Below are positions 1 to 11,812 of a stretch of 64,000 bases of DNA, piece by piece. The notes below the pieces were generated by a model. That model did not search any database. It was given only the letters and a program-made list of their open reading frames with translations, and had not been told where the DNA came from. The stretch comes from Eutypella sp. D-1 (taxonomy: Eukaryota; Ascomycota; Sordariomycetes; Xylariales; Diatrypaceae): NCBI GenBank assembly GCA_023313575.1, contig JAJTTP010000004.1, forward strand, positions 2,542,001-2,606,000, given 5' to 3'. The translations under genes and the position numbers were made by a program. Positions within the stretch are counted from its first letter, which is position 1, and every line of letters starts with the position of its first letter.

Positions 1-3000
1 GCCAGTGCCTACTAGTCTGACTTGCTTTGGCTTCCGTTGCTGATGGAACGAACCATGGCGCCGGGATGAGATAAGAGTGAGATGGGATTGTTGCATTCCC
101 TTGGGCCAGCCAGGGAAATGGACTAGGTAAGCCACTAGGCGGCCTAGGAGGGAAGAAACGTGGTGGTGGAGGGAGACTCCCGGCGGCCGACCAGCCGACA
201 CTGGGGTCGATTGATAGATAGGTACCCAGATATCCACTGCCTTGGGTCACTGGGTAGTGTGATGGCGATGGTGATGGTTCTAATTGAACTACTAAAAGTA
301 TCTAGCCTACCGTTCACTGATATTTTAACGAAGGCACTGATCGACCATTGCGAGGCTACCCGGCAGTGCGTGAGACGGTATCTATAGCGCTCTGCCTAGG
401 CTAGTCCGAACACCCCCCTCCTCAATCTCGAATCGAACGGTAAAGGGATTGCATGGAAGATTATACACGCAACGTAAAATGATTCATCCATACTTTTGGC
501 ATGGAAATACAACCTGCCCCTATTCCCCCTATCCTTTGTTGTTAGGTTAGGTAGGTGGTATTGAAACTACTTGTTTCGGCAGAGCCCGAGCGATTGGATC
601 GATGGAAAATGAAGATTAGTTCCTTAAAGAGGCAGGAAAACCTTCGTCGATGTTACCGAAACGGGAAAGTCGTTGGAAATTTGGGGTTACTGCTGTGGCG
701 CACCTGGCTTGTTACTGGATGGAATCGAGCCGGAGGTGATTCGGACTCCCCAGCTCATCTCACTTGAGAGGATTGGGGGGGAATCCGGGAATTGGGCTGA
801 TCTCGGAGGCAACATGACCATCCATGGACGATGGTTCCGTCGATCTCGGTGGTCACCATCGAACGGTTCCTTCCCCCTTCCCACTGGACAAAAAAGAAAA
901 TGAAATAGAACATGCCTGGCTAACTACTGATAATTTTTTTGTATGGAGTAAATTCCCCATCATAAGGTTACCATTTTTTGCTTGGCCGCTTGGCCCGGCT
1001 AACGGTGCCCGCCAGGGATTTTTAGGGCGGCCCCGAGAAACTCGACTAGCCTTGCAATGTAACCTCGCGATTCTCAGCGTTCTGGGACGGGTTTTTGGTA
1101 TAGGAAAGACCAGGCAAGGAAGCCTCTCTGGTCAACTGACAATTGGTAGGGCGAGTATGCGACTTTTTATGAATCGATAACCTGAACTCCTAATCCCTTT
1201 TTTAATTGTCCTTTTACGGCGTAATGCTTAGGCTTACGGAACAGATACATATGTAGGTAGAGACTACTACATACTAGCCCCCCCCCCCCCCCAGGACAAT
1301 CAAGTCCCCAAGTGCTGAGTAAGTCGACGGACAGCCCATTCCATCCACGGATCGCGGCCAGCGTCAGGACCACTTGGTACTCTACTTCTTTACCGCAGCC
1401 ATGTGCCACGTAGCAGTAGTAGTAGTAGTAGTAGCAGTAGCAGTAGCAGTTTACTCATTAGAGGTGCGACCGTGATACGTGATAGATAGATAGACAGATA
1501 TATGGAAAGGGGGGCAAAGGTTGTTTTACGCACGATGAAACATAGAAAATCCGCATGTTCACTGGCCCAATAGCTACCTAGCTAGACGGGTATCACAACT
1601 TCGGGTGGTAAGTGCCATAACAACGAATTTCGGGACTGATGACTGGATATAGCGAATCAGATCAGGGGACGGAGAGTAGGACGTTGAAGTGAATGAGCAG
1701 CGAAGTGCTTCTATGTACATAAGAGCCAGAGTAACCCTTGACGTTACGTTACATGGTTGGCTGGCTGGCTGATTGGTGGTGGTGGTGGTGGTGGTGGTGG
1801 TGGTGGTGGTGGTGGTGGTACACCTTAGACAAGCCTCCTGACTGACAGACAGACTGCTTGCTTAGGGAGGTGGTAGGGTAGGTAACTATGGTGGCTGCTG
1901 GATACATAGTATATGTAGTACCAACTGGGAACAAATCTTCATTGGCTCGACATTGATTGTGAATGGAATGTTGCTCAACTATGTATGTACTTACGGCAGA
2001 CGAGTATGTAAGCGACGACGCCGCCGCCGCCGCAGACGCCGTCGCCCATCTCCGTCCCCCCTTTTCTGCCGCCTGCCGCATCGACACAAGGTGCGGGAGT
2101 TAGCTTTTGCCCTAAAATCCTTCCTTCCCCAGGTATATATGTATCCATGGCAGGTATTGTCTGGTAAGGGGGGTTGGGGGTGGTGCCCGATTCGCCAATC
2201 ATGAGATGGGATGGGCCCGGGCACGATGGATAGCTGGATAGCTTTCTGACTTCTTAGCGGGCAAGGCGATGGTGGGAGGGGAGGGGACAGGGGACATCAA
2301 GGGCTCCTCGTGATGTTGATTCCTTAGGTAGCTGGGTAGGTATATCTAGGCCTTGATTTTGTTTCTACGACCCCTGGCGGCGAATCACGGGCCCGTCCTT
2401 ATCTGTACGCTAGAGACTAGGCCGGATCGGGGAGCTATAGCTGTTAAGTGGTGTGTGCTTAGTACATACATGCCTCATATGTACTCCAGGTACTTTCGTA
2501 ATGGGCAGGAGATAGGTAATACCAAAAAAAGTTCTCTCGATTTTCTTTTTCTTTTACAGTCTCGTGAGGTCCCTTGCCTTCTTCTATAATACACTACCAG
2601 ACAGGTGACATTATTTATTTATTGTTGCGCCTTCAATCGTTCAATGTAGCAGTATGTTGTGTCTAGATAGATAGTTAGTTAGTGCCGGCCCGGTTACTTG
2701 ACGCCACAACTGACGATACGTGCATGCATACACACACACACGGGATCTACATCGTGTCGTGCCACACCACCTCGTAATTGTTATCTCTTCTTCTTCTTCG
2801 GTGGGTTGGTCAAACTTTTGTTCTGCTTGCTCACAGGCAAAAAAGACTGGCAGACTGGAAGCCTCTCGCCACGCCTCCCCCTACGGATATATTTTGGATT
2901 GACTGATTGACTGGATCGTGTCGGATTGGATACCTTGTATTAGGGACGCAAGGGTTTTTGACCAAATGACTATAATTATGGCCAAGTAATTGCTTTTTAT

Positions 3001-5560
3001 TTTTATTTTTACTTTTACTTTTTTGGGGGGAGCAGGGCAGAGGACATCTCGACACCCTGACCGTTGCCCGGCTAGCCTTTAGTACTATCTAGTAGTTAGG
3101 GAACCGACATTAGCGGCCCTTCGCCTCAGCCGTTTTTCCCTAACGGCCGCCTTTACCTTCTACTATCCAGGTATGTATTTCCGACACAAATTCTGTGCTT
3201 GGTTGCCGGCTATAGTTCGTACATATCTCTGCAAATATCACTGCTAGGTCTAGATTTTTTTTAATCTGAACCGTTGGATGTGGCACGGTAGGCATGTTAG
3301 ACTGTAGCGCATGTAATCTACAGACGCCTTCTTCTCGCCCTGTCCTGTAACATATATATACGCATACCCAGGTATAGTGGACTGACTGGAGGACCGGTAA
3401 GACATGCCTGGTCGGAGGAGGCAGGTGAGATTTTATATGAAAAGCCACTTCCATCCATCGCCTTTCCTTCTTGCCTTCCCCCTTGCTCCCCCTTGCAACC
3501 TTGCTGACTTAGGTGACCTTTCATCCGTCGTGTTTGTCTGTCGGTGCTCGTCCTCGTCGTTCGCGTGTCACGTCACGATACGGCTTGAACGTCTTTCCGG
3601 GGCACTACGTATACATACACATACTACACCCGTAAATATACATATACGTATACATAGACATATTACATATACAAAACCGAATATATGGCCAGAACAATTG
3701 ATCACCGCGACCAAAAGTCAGATATCCCATTCGAGGATGGATGGATGGATGGATGCGCTAGGACCCGAGACATCGTATACTACCTGCACTATAGGTACGT
3801 GCGAAGCATGCACGGTTTCTATTGATAGGATTGGTTGCATGGTCTCGGGACCACTGACAGACTTTTTGACAGATAGATTGCTACCTTACCAGAAAAGTTA
3901 CCACACATCCCACATACATACGATCCCATCCATATCTGACCATACGTAGTAAAAGACCACATAGAAGTAACTATATACCCCTAAGTACGCTTGCCCAGTA
4001 ACGGCTGTTCGCTGTTCTGTTAAGCGATAAGTACCCGGCATACACTATGGTAGTACCCGACTGTAGTAAGGTAATGTTCGTTAATTACCTGTCTAGGTAC
4101 CAGGTAGTCTATCAATATCTTCGGGTCTAGCCGATTCGGGCTGCTCATCGAAAGCTGATGTGGGGTTTTTGCAACAGGGAAGGGCGATTTTGGGCCATGG
4201 AATTGTTGCTGGGTTTACTGGGGCCAGCTGGGCTGACTTTGGGATTGTACCCCAAAGTCTAATCGAGAAGCTAATAACGTCCACGGGTCTTATCAGGGGA
4301 TTTTGTGGGATGAACTACCCCCGACGATGGCTAGGGGACTTGACTATATAGGAAATAACTGGGAACGCCGCTGCAACAACCCCACCAAGGGATGGAGGGT
4401 AGTGGAGGGCTAAAGTAGACGGGGGTGCATGGTTGCATGGGTGTTAGCATACATTGTACCTATGTAGGTATGCACAGACAGATGTACGAAAGTACCTCCA
4501 CAGCTTGTTAGGGTACCTAGGTAGGCTGTCTTACCTGCTTACAGTACCTCTCTCTGCCTGCCTGCCTGTCCGTTTGTTCTACCTACCTAAACCTACGTAC
4601 CAGTATTAACTCGGAACGTTTTTAATAATAAATCTCATCAAATCCCTTCACGTCCCTGCGACTCTCTTTAATAACTTTGATCTTCCCTCCTCTTGAACGG
4701 TGCGCGCCGTCTTGTCTTTCTTTTCGATCCCTTTTTTCCCTCCTCAACCCGCTCGTTCACCGGCTCCGAGGTTCGTTTTTGTTGTTTGTTTTTATTTTTA
4801 TTTTTCTCTTTTTTCCACAACTTTTCGGTGGTACGAGAAGGCGAATTCGTATTCACATTCACGTCCCGTGACCGCTTCCCGTCGATCCTCCCGAGATCAG
4901 TAAAAGAGAAAAGGCAAAAGTAAGGTGAGTTTGAAGTGTCCAGCCCTGGAACCCACTGTATTTTGTGGTTATTATTAGTTTTAGCTTCTCTTGTTAGTTG
5001 GGTCTGGCTCGTGTGTTCGTGTGCTTTCCCATCCCATCATCAGCAGTCAATACATAACATAACCTACCTAGTCTCTGCATGTTATGCAGGGCATTCATAC
5101 TATCTAGATGGCTGTGCTGAAAGAAAGTGGACGCATATTTTAGCACGCATGTTTTGTTTCCTATCCATGTCTTTTTCCTATTCATACCCTATTATTTATT
5201 CATAGCCTAGGTATTGAAGACCGCGCCGGAGTTCCCAACGCGGAATCCCCCGCGCTCATCCCGAAGGGCACCACCACACTCATCTATATCTACCTATATT
5301 GAGAATTCAAGCTTTATTATATTTCCCACCCCTCCCCTCATCCGTTGCCTGTCACTACCTACCACCCTCACGTCTACATACATCCACATCTGCACATCTC
5401 ATCAGATATGAAAAGGGTAAACCAAACAAACCAAACACTAACCATATAACAACAAATATAGCCTCGAGATACTCTAGTCGGGGCCTTTCAAATATCACCT
5501 AACTACTAGGAGTTGAGAAGGGAAACCGACAAGTGCAAAGAAAAGCAAAGTCAAGCAGCA
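1..5560. other. Gene-free, repeat-rich spacer
   Basis: No open frame here has a recognisable domain or a convincing splice structure. The stretch holds a run of 15 C (1278-1292), AGT/AGC triplets (1412-1450), about 15 GGT/TGG triplets (1774-1819) and many TACC/GGTA words, including the palindrome TACCTAGGTA at 4514-4523. From about 4600 the sequence becomes pyrimidine-rich, as is usual in fungal promoters and leaders. A GTGAGT at 4925 could open an intron in the 5' leader of the transporter at 5561, but its acceptor is not clear. The longest ORF (3404-3949) translates to low-complexity noise. Confidence 0.6.
1774..1819. repeat. (TGG)n trinucleotide microsatellite
   Basis: About 15 uninterrupted GGT/TGG triplets lie in non-coding DNA. 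On the minus strand they would read as a polyhistidine run, which makes a spurious ORF. Confidence 0.95.
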
Positions 5561-7128
5561 ATGTCGTCGGATAAAGAAACTGCTGTCGCCTCCGAAGGGA
5601 CTCCGACCCCTGTGGTCGTCGATCGTCCGGAGGGATGGATGTACAAGAAGTTGTATCGCTGGCACGGTCAGGATGTTTGGTACGCGTCGCCTAAGATCCA
5701 GCTGATCGTCTTGGCCATGGTGTGTTTCCTGTGTCCCGGCATGTACAACGCCCTCGGTGGTCTCGGCGGCGCTGGTCAGATCGATACCTCCGTCCAGGAT
5801 CACGCCTCTACCGCTCTGTATTCCGTCTTCGCCGTTGTCGCCTTCTTCTCCGGCACCTTCGCCAACGTGCTCGGCGTCAAGATCACCATGAGCGTTGGTG
5901 GTATCGGCTACTGCCTCTACGCCGCTAGTTTCCTATGCTACAACCACACCGAGAACCAGGGCTTCGTCATCTTCGCCGGTGCCTTCCTCGGTCTCTGCGC
6001 CGGTCTTCTTTGGACCGCCCAGGGCTCCATCATGATGTCGTACCCGCCCGAGAACGCCAAGGGCCGCTACATCAGTTGGTTCTGGATCATCTTCAACACT
6101 GGTGCCGTCATCGGTAGTCTGATCCCCCTCGGTCAGAACATTAACCGCACTTCCAACGGCACCGTCTCCGACGGCACCTATATCGGCTTCATCATCCTCA
6201 TGGTCATCGGCGGCATCCTGACCTTGGCCCTTGTCAACGTCGAGTCCGTCATTCGCGAGGACGGCTCCAAGGTCGTCATGATGAAGAACCCCACCTGGGT
6301 CACCGAGTTCAAGGGCCTCTGGGAGTGTCTGTACCTGCAGCCGTGGGTCGTCGCCCTGTTCCCCATGTTCTTCTCCTCCAACATCTTCTACACCTACCAG
6401 CAGAACAACATGAACGGCGCCTACTTCAACGTCCGCACCCGCTCCCTCAACAACCTGCTGTACTGGCTCGCCCAGATCTTCGCCGCCACCTTCTGGGGCT
6501 ACGCCCTCGACTTCCCCAAGCTCCGCCGCTCCGTCCGCGGCAAGCTCTCCTTCGCCATCCTCTTCTCTCTCACCTTCATCATCTGGGGCGGCGGCTACAA
6601 GTACCAGTTCGACCAGGTTGACCGCGCCACCGCCGCGACACCAGAGTACCAGGCCCAGGCCATGGACTGGAAGACCCCCGGCTACGTCGGCCCCATGTTC
6701 CTCTACATCTTCTACGGCTTCTACGACGCCATCTGGCAGACCTCCATCTACTGGTACATGGGCGCCATGTCCAACTCCAGCCGCAAGACCGCCAACATGG
6801 CCGGTTTCTACAAGGGCATCCAGTCCGCCGGCGCCGCCGTCTTCTGGCGCCTCGACGGTATCAAGATCGAGTTCAACACCATGTTCGCCGTGACTGTAAG
6901 TTTGACACCCCCCGTCCCCTCCCCTAATCTGAAAAATCATGCAAATACTGACAATACCCACAGTGGGCCGTCTGCGCCGCGTCGCTCGTCATGGCCGCCC
7001 CCGTCATCTGGATCAAGATCAAGGACACGACCGCTCTCGAGGAGGACCTGAAGTTCAGCGACGCCACCGTCGAGGAGGTCGCCCCGACCGCCGTCGTTGA
7101 GGAGAAGCGCGCCGCCGGCGAGATCTAA
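5561..7128 (+). CDS. UNC93-like / DUF895 major-facilitator membrane protein
   Basis: Two exons (5561-6895 and 6964-7128) with a 68-nt phase-0 intron starting GTAAGT and ending CACAG give 499 residues. The chosen ATG opens MSSDKETAV. An in-frame upstream initiation would add 16 basic residues and looks like leader sequence. After a hydrophilic N-terminus of about 40 residues, the protein is a series of hydrophobic helices, starting near IQLIVLAMVCFLCPGMYNAL, which fits an MFS fold of 11-12 helices. The AQGSIMMSYPPENAKGRY stretch and overall layout match fungal UNC93-like DUF895 proteins. These are polytopic membrane proteins of unknown substrate, possibly regulators or transporters for ions or small solutes. 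The short C-terminal exon encodes the last helix and an acidic cytosolic tail. Codons are strongly C/G-ending, suggesting good expression. The family is confident; the function is not known. Confidence 0.9.
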
Positions 7129-7835
7129 AGCTCCGTCCGTCGGCTGTAACAACTACTTTTCCCTTATACATACATAACAACAAACATCCTTCCGTTTTTC
7201 CTTCTTGACATACATATACACTATACCACTATACCGCTACACTAAACCGATAAAACCCCCTTCTCTCGTTGTTCGTGACGGATTGACGACGGGATTTGAT
7301 ACCGCGGGCGTCTTATGATACCAGGACCGAACCGACGTGACATGGTTGGGTCTTTTTTTCTTCTTAATATTAGGAGCAGAGGGCAGGGGAGGGGGGCATG
7401 TAGGTGCTATGCTAGTCGGCGTTGATACGGACCTCTACTCTACTCTATCCCTACATCGATGGTCCCGGGTGGGGGGAGGGGGCGTAAATGTGCTTTTTTC
7501 GAGGCTGAGAAGGGAGAGAGGCTGCAGGGTAGGATTTCACGCACGCACGCATGAGGAAGACACGAGCACGAGCACGAGACGGGATGAGATGAGATGAATG
7601 GGAAACGCGTTGCAGTTGCGTTTACTGGCTTGGAATTTATGCGCTGCGGTTTGCATAGCCCATAGCCCATAGCCCGTAGCCCATGGCGTTTGCGTTGGTC
7701 ATGGAACGGGGAATTCGCTGGTGTTGTGTTGTATGGAATAAAAAGACCTACTTGCCTAACTACCTACGTACTGCCTTGATACCTTTTTTTCTTTTAGAAA
7801 TGCGTAATGTGTAGCTTTCAGACCGCGCGTGATTG

Positions 7836-7868
7836 TTTTTTTTTTTTTTTTTTGGGGGGGGGGGGGGG
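7836..7868. repeat. T18-G15 compound homopolymer
   Basis: Eighteen T are followed directly by fifteen G, about 0.7 kb past the stop codon of the UNC93-like gene. Length is likely unstable and prone to sequencing error. Confidence 0.9.
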
Positions 7869-8623
7869 TTTCTGGCATGAAGGGGTAGGGGGGAGGGGGG
7901 GTTTTGATGGTGTCGTTATTCACTTGATTGCTGCGCGGCTGCTTCTGATTGTGTGTGTGTGTGTGTGTCTATACGTACGCATTAGGGGTTGGGGGGGGGG
8001 GGGTATGTACAGCCCCCGATCCGGAGCGCGGCTGCGTAGAGGGAACGGCACGGGATGAGTGTCGAGGTACATTATTCAGGCGGTTCTTTCTGTCCGTTCG
8101 TGAGATCACGGAGGCATTCGTAATATAATCGACGCGAGGACTCGTGCTTCGCCGCTTTCTACGTGCTCTTACGTTATGCGATGTGGTAAGATACGATGAG
8201 ATGCGATATCTTAATACCAGCGACCCGCCCTCAGCACTTACGCCCGATTCCCCACGTCTATCATCCTACCGCACGCATAGTAGACGCGACAGGGCACGGA
8301 GATCCCGCCAAGAAGCGGGCCGAGATCTATGACGTACGGTGTTGGATACCGAGGGGTACTGGCAGCGCTTCTGGAGATTTTTATTAACTTTGGTATTAAA
8401 TGCCTAAGTAATGAATGGTGTGACAGCTGGATTTGATATCGGGGATACCTACCAGCTGCTGCACCGATGCGCGGGATATCCTGAGGCTAATCTAATGTGT
8501 AAGAGGATGTTATTTGTGCCTCTACCGTGCCCGCGTGCATAGAAGTCATTAAGTCGTAGCTAGGCACTTTAAGCTGTGGTCTGTTGAAGTTCAGTGTCAA
8601 GACTGAGACATCGTCACAATGTG

Positions 8624-8630
8624 TATATAA
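8624..8630 (+). promoter_or_regulatory. TATA-like element without a clear gene
   Basis: TATATAA lies 71 nt before a plus-strand ATG at 8701 that opens only 14 codons. The transcript would run antisense to the 3' end of the Zn2Cys6 gene. It may be a gene relic or a non-coding transcript start. Confidence 0.3.
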
Positions 8631-8916
8631 GGGACGTCTTCCTCCCATCATCTAGAATAGCTGAACCTTCAAGTCAATCAAGTCATATACTCCATTTCAA
8701 CATGGTCTGGTTATTGGATGAGCGCCGTCGTATTTCTGACAAGTAGCGGTGTGATTCAGAGAATCATTGTTGCGCTGATTGCGGTTCGTTGCTTTGAATC
8801 GATGGATGTCTAACCGTACATAACTCTCCGGAAACCCTCCACTTCGGACCGTCTGATCTAGTCCATAGGAGCTCAAAACCATGACAGAGAGAGATAATAG
8901 AGAGCGAATGAGGTCG

Positions 8917-11007
8917 CTATACCAAGCCCACTTTATCCTCCCAGTAAGCGACAAACTCCAGCAGATGCTTCTCTATTGCTTCCATCTCTGAGATACGCCT
9001 GCACAATTCTTCGTGATAGCCTGCCGAGGTAACCAGAATGAAAATACCCCTGTCTGCGTGAACAGTTAGCACTTCATATATATCTTCCATAATATAGTAT
9101 TCTATTCCTGGGCCTGGTTGCGCTTCAATGAACCTCTCTTTCAGTACGCGTTTCAGCTTTCTGAAGATCTTACGCGGAGAGTAGAGGGACAACTCCTGAC
9201 AATAGAGGTATGCTTTGTGGGATAACCAGCCTAGTCTACCGAAGTGAAGTACCAGTGCAGATTTCACATCCGAGACTTTATTTTGTTTGATGCCTTTGAG
9301 TAAACTCGCCGAAGTCCTGAACATGTCATCTGCCTCTATACATAGCTCATGTATATCCTTCCATATTGTGGAAAAAAGAGAGGGAATACGGGGGGGGAGG
9401 ATCGGAGTCACTGCAATGTACGCAGCTCCACCAGAGTGCACAGCCGCGTGGTATCGGAGGGGAAATCACGAAGAAGTCTTCTTCAAATCGACCATAGCCT
9501 TGCCGGTATTCCTGTTTCTGAGAGAATGCTGTCATAGTGACTGCAACGAGTAAGCTCCAGATCACAATATAGGGTGAGGTATCATACAGGCACGTAGAGG
9601 ATTCAATTCCTCTATATCAGAACTGATGCAGTGTTTCCATGCCAAGTTTCGACTATAGCCGGTGTTTTGCAAGACCCTGACGCATGTTTCGCAGGGAAAT
9701 TGACCAGAGCACTATTGCAGAGTAAGTATGATAGCACATGGCGTCAATCAGATTTTCGCCCACCTTCTTGCGGTTGATCTGGCATCGAAGGCACGTCTTT
9801 TTTGACCTTCCACTTCGTTTGACTGGTTCATTCTGATTGGCGTGGGCTGGATGGCATACTGAGAAGACGATGAATGCCTCTCGTGGAGCCTTGCTGCGCT
9901 TAATGGCACGTTCCATGTCTGGACCGACAGAGGGCTTCCTCTTGAGATTCTGACTTTGTCTGCGCTGTTGGGATGGTTGACCAGCACCGTCTGGTTCTGC
10001 TATAGATAGAGGTTAATGCCCGTTACTAGGGAACACCCTGTGGAACGGATTCTTGGCTTACGTCGGTCTTGTTTCGTTGGATCGGGCTTTGGTAGGATCG
10101 GTTGCGGCCTGCGATTTACCGCAACAGCCTTTGGCGGGCTAGGAGAGACGCTACTTTGGGAATGTGAATAGTCTCCATGTTGCTTGATAATGCCAGTCTC
10201 ATCTACACTATGAGCGCTGTTGAGAGGATTCGTGTTGCTAGTAGAAGGGAGAGAGATGCTGCTTGTAGGTCATGTGTTAGTCGTTTACATGTGTACCACA
10301 GCAACACCGGTGTCTTCGTGAATAAACAGTCTCGGGAACTGCGCTTGGGGGAGGGGGGGGTGTAAGAAAAAAAAAACAGAAGAAAAAAGAAAACAGCGGA
10401 CATACTGCATGGAATCGCTCTGTGGATTTTCAGAAGACGTTGTTTGAGCTGGAACGGGAAGCCCCTCCAATGGATCACACTGTATGCTTCCATCCCCGAG
10501 CAATGCTGAAAAGGTATCCCCGTCATTCACGTCGAAGACGAGGCCAGGTGCAGTTGATATATTCATGCCAAGCCCCCCTATCGAATCATCTTGGAAGCTT
10601 CCGTCCTCAAGCAATGCCGGAAAGATATGACCGACGTTCTCGTCGAAGCCGACGCTCGGCACAGTTGACATATCTATATCACCAGTTCCTGCATTTGGCA
10701 GGAAGCCCACAGGAAGCTCAATACCAAGGTCATTGGGGCTTTGATCAAGTATGCCGGGAAGTGCCCAGTCTACACTGGACGCACTTGGGTCCAACGTGGG
10801 AGGGCAAAGGTCAGAAAATGCGAAATCTGGCAGTTCGGGAAGCACATCAGATGGATTGAAGGGGAATATGTCGCCAGCGGGAACATAACCGCCTGTATGT
10901 TCTTGAAAGATTGTTTCTTCATCTGAAATGGTTAGGGTATCGCCGTGTGGCAATGCCGTCTGATGGGGAGGATCGTGTCCATCAGCGAAGCCCTGGTCAG
11001 GCTCCAT
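8917..11007 (-). CDS. Zn2Cys6 transcription regulator with an apparent frameshift in the last exon
   Basis: Minus-strand model with exons 11007-10406, 10237-10062, 9999-9764, 9711-9588 and 9540-8917. Introns are 168, 62, 52 and 47 nt, all GT..AG, and the phases agree. Residues 1-200 are acidic and Pro/Gly-rich. They include two 36-residue repeats (111-146 and 148-183) that look like activation-domain units. A basic stretch leads into a binuclear zinc cluster with Cys 329, 332, 339, 345, 348 and 366. It begins CLRCQINRKK and is interrupted by intron 3 exactly before Cys339. The last spacing of 17 residues is long for this class. The C-terminal about 170 residues are helical, with no recognised domain. 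Inside exon 5 the frame shifts at a G8 run (9390-9397). With one base fewer, everything from 9540 to the stop at 8917 reads through and the model is about 586 residues. It is either a sequencing error, a true null allele or an unrecognised intron. Targets are unknown. The gene is divergent from the small membrane protein gene at 11813. Confidence 0.72.
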
Positions 11008-11486
11008 GTGGAAATGTGGGCTGCGGATGGCAGACGCTGACTTAACACGCCGCCAACCACTATGAAATGATGGGGTAAGTGGGAGATGTAGACGATGACA
11101 TGAATCTTCAATGAAGTCAAATGGCAAGGAGGCAAAAGGTGAACAAGTTGGGGAGATGTTCAAATGTGAGCTAAGTGGCCTTTTATAGGATGAAAACGAA
11201 AGCCTGCGAGAGGCACTTGGCACGTGGGGTTACCTCGATTATGTAGGTATGTTAATTGAATCTTACTTCATAGGTAGGACCACCTGCAGTCTCCCATGTC
11301 TGCGTCATGCGAATAAGATGCTGCGAGAAGTTTTCCGGTTCTTCTTTCGGTTTAGGGGGGCCTTGGCTGAGATGGCCTCAACCTATTATCCGACAGGAAT
11401 TGAGAAGACTGCAGATCCAACCACTACTATCCCATGCCCAACTGTCAACCAATTAAGCAAGAGTGCATACACTGCCTACCAAGCCG

Positions 11487-11564
11487 TGGACACTGAAATT
11501 GGACCAGTGCCAGAAAGCCCGCCATCATCGCCACCACCATCAACTGGTCCAATTTCAATGTCCA
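11487..11564. repeat. Inverted repeat, 23-nt arms with a 32-nt spacer
   Basis: The left arm 11487-11509 (TGGACACTGAAATTGGACCA...) and the right arm 11542-11564 (...TGGTCCAATTTCAATGTCCA) are reverse complements at 21 of 23 positions. Weaker pairing continues about 8 nt outward. The spacer is Pro/Ser-codon-like CCN/ATC sequence. Confidence 0.85.
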
Positions 11565-11703
11565 CGACTTACCCGGTTACCAATTTGGCAGTTTTCGCTG
11601 TCTGCCGGTTGGAAACCCCGTTCTAATTGGTTAAGACAAACTATACAGGAGAGCTACATACGGTAAAATGGTCCTCATGTAGTAGGTACCGTTGATGACT
11701 GAC

Positions 11704-11711
11704 TATAAATA
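11704..11711 (+). promoter_or_regulatory. TATA box of the small membrane protein gene
   Basis: TATAAATA lies 109 nt upstream of the ATG at 11813, a usual distance for a fungal TATA promoter with a short leader. Confidence 0.55.
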
Positions 11712-11812
11712 TCACGACGAAAAGCGGAAGCAGTGGTGTGCGATGGGCTTGTTATTGTCGACTATGATAGTCAACTTGCTTCAATTTGCCTTACTCTTGT
11801 CCTTGTGCCATC

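Larger units (their letters stand above)
7129..8916. other. Gene-free spacer with homopolymers
   Basis: This stretch holds an 18-T run joined directly to a 15-G run (7836-7868), a GT dinucleotide repeat near 7949-7968 and a 13-G run (7991-8003). No open frame resembles a protein. A plus-strand TATATAA at 8624-8630 is followed by a CAA/TCA-rich leader-like segment and a 14-codon ORF at 8701. Confidence 0.6.
11008..11812. other. Divergent promoter region with an inverted repeat
   Basis: This intergenic stretch separates the minus-strand Zn2Cys6 gene from the plus-strand small membrane gene. It holds an imperfect inverted repeat (11487-11564) and a TATA box (11704-11711). The 125-codon ORF across it (11249-11626) is composed largely of the repeat and is not credible as a gene. 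Confidence 0.6.

Noticed and set aside
1749..2087. Minus-strand ORF with a His14 tract
   Set aside because: The histidines come from the TGG microsatellite and the rest has no coding signal.
3404..3949. 181-codon plus-strand ORF
   Set aside because: Low-complexity His/Thr/Ile sequence over microsatellite-like DNA.
5933..6961. 342-codon minus-strand ORF
   Set aside because: It is the antisense shadow of the UNC93-like gene. The Gly/Val/Asp/Glu-rich composition follows from GC-ending codons on the other strand.
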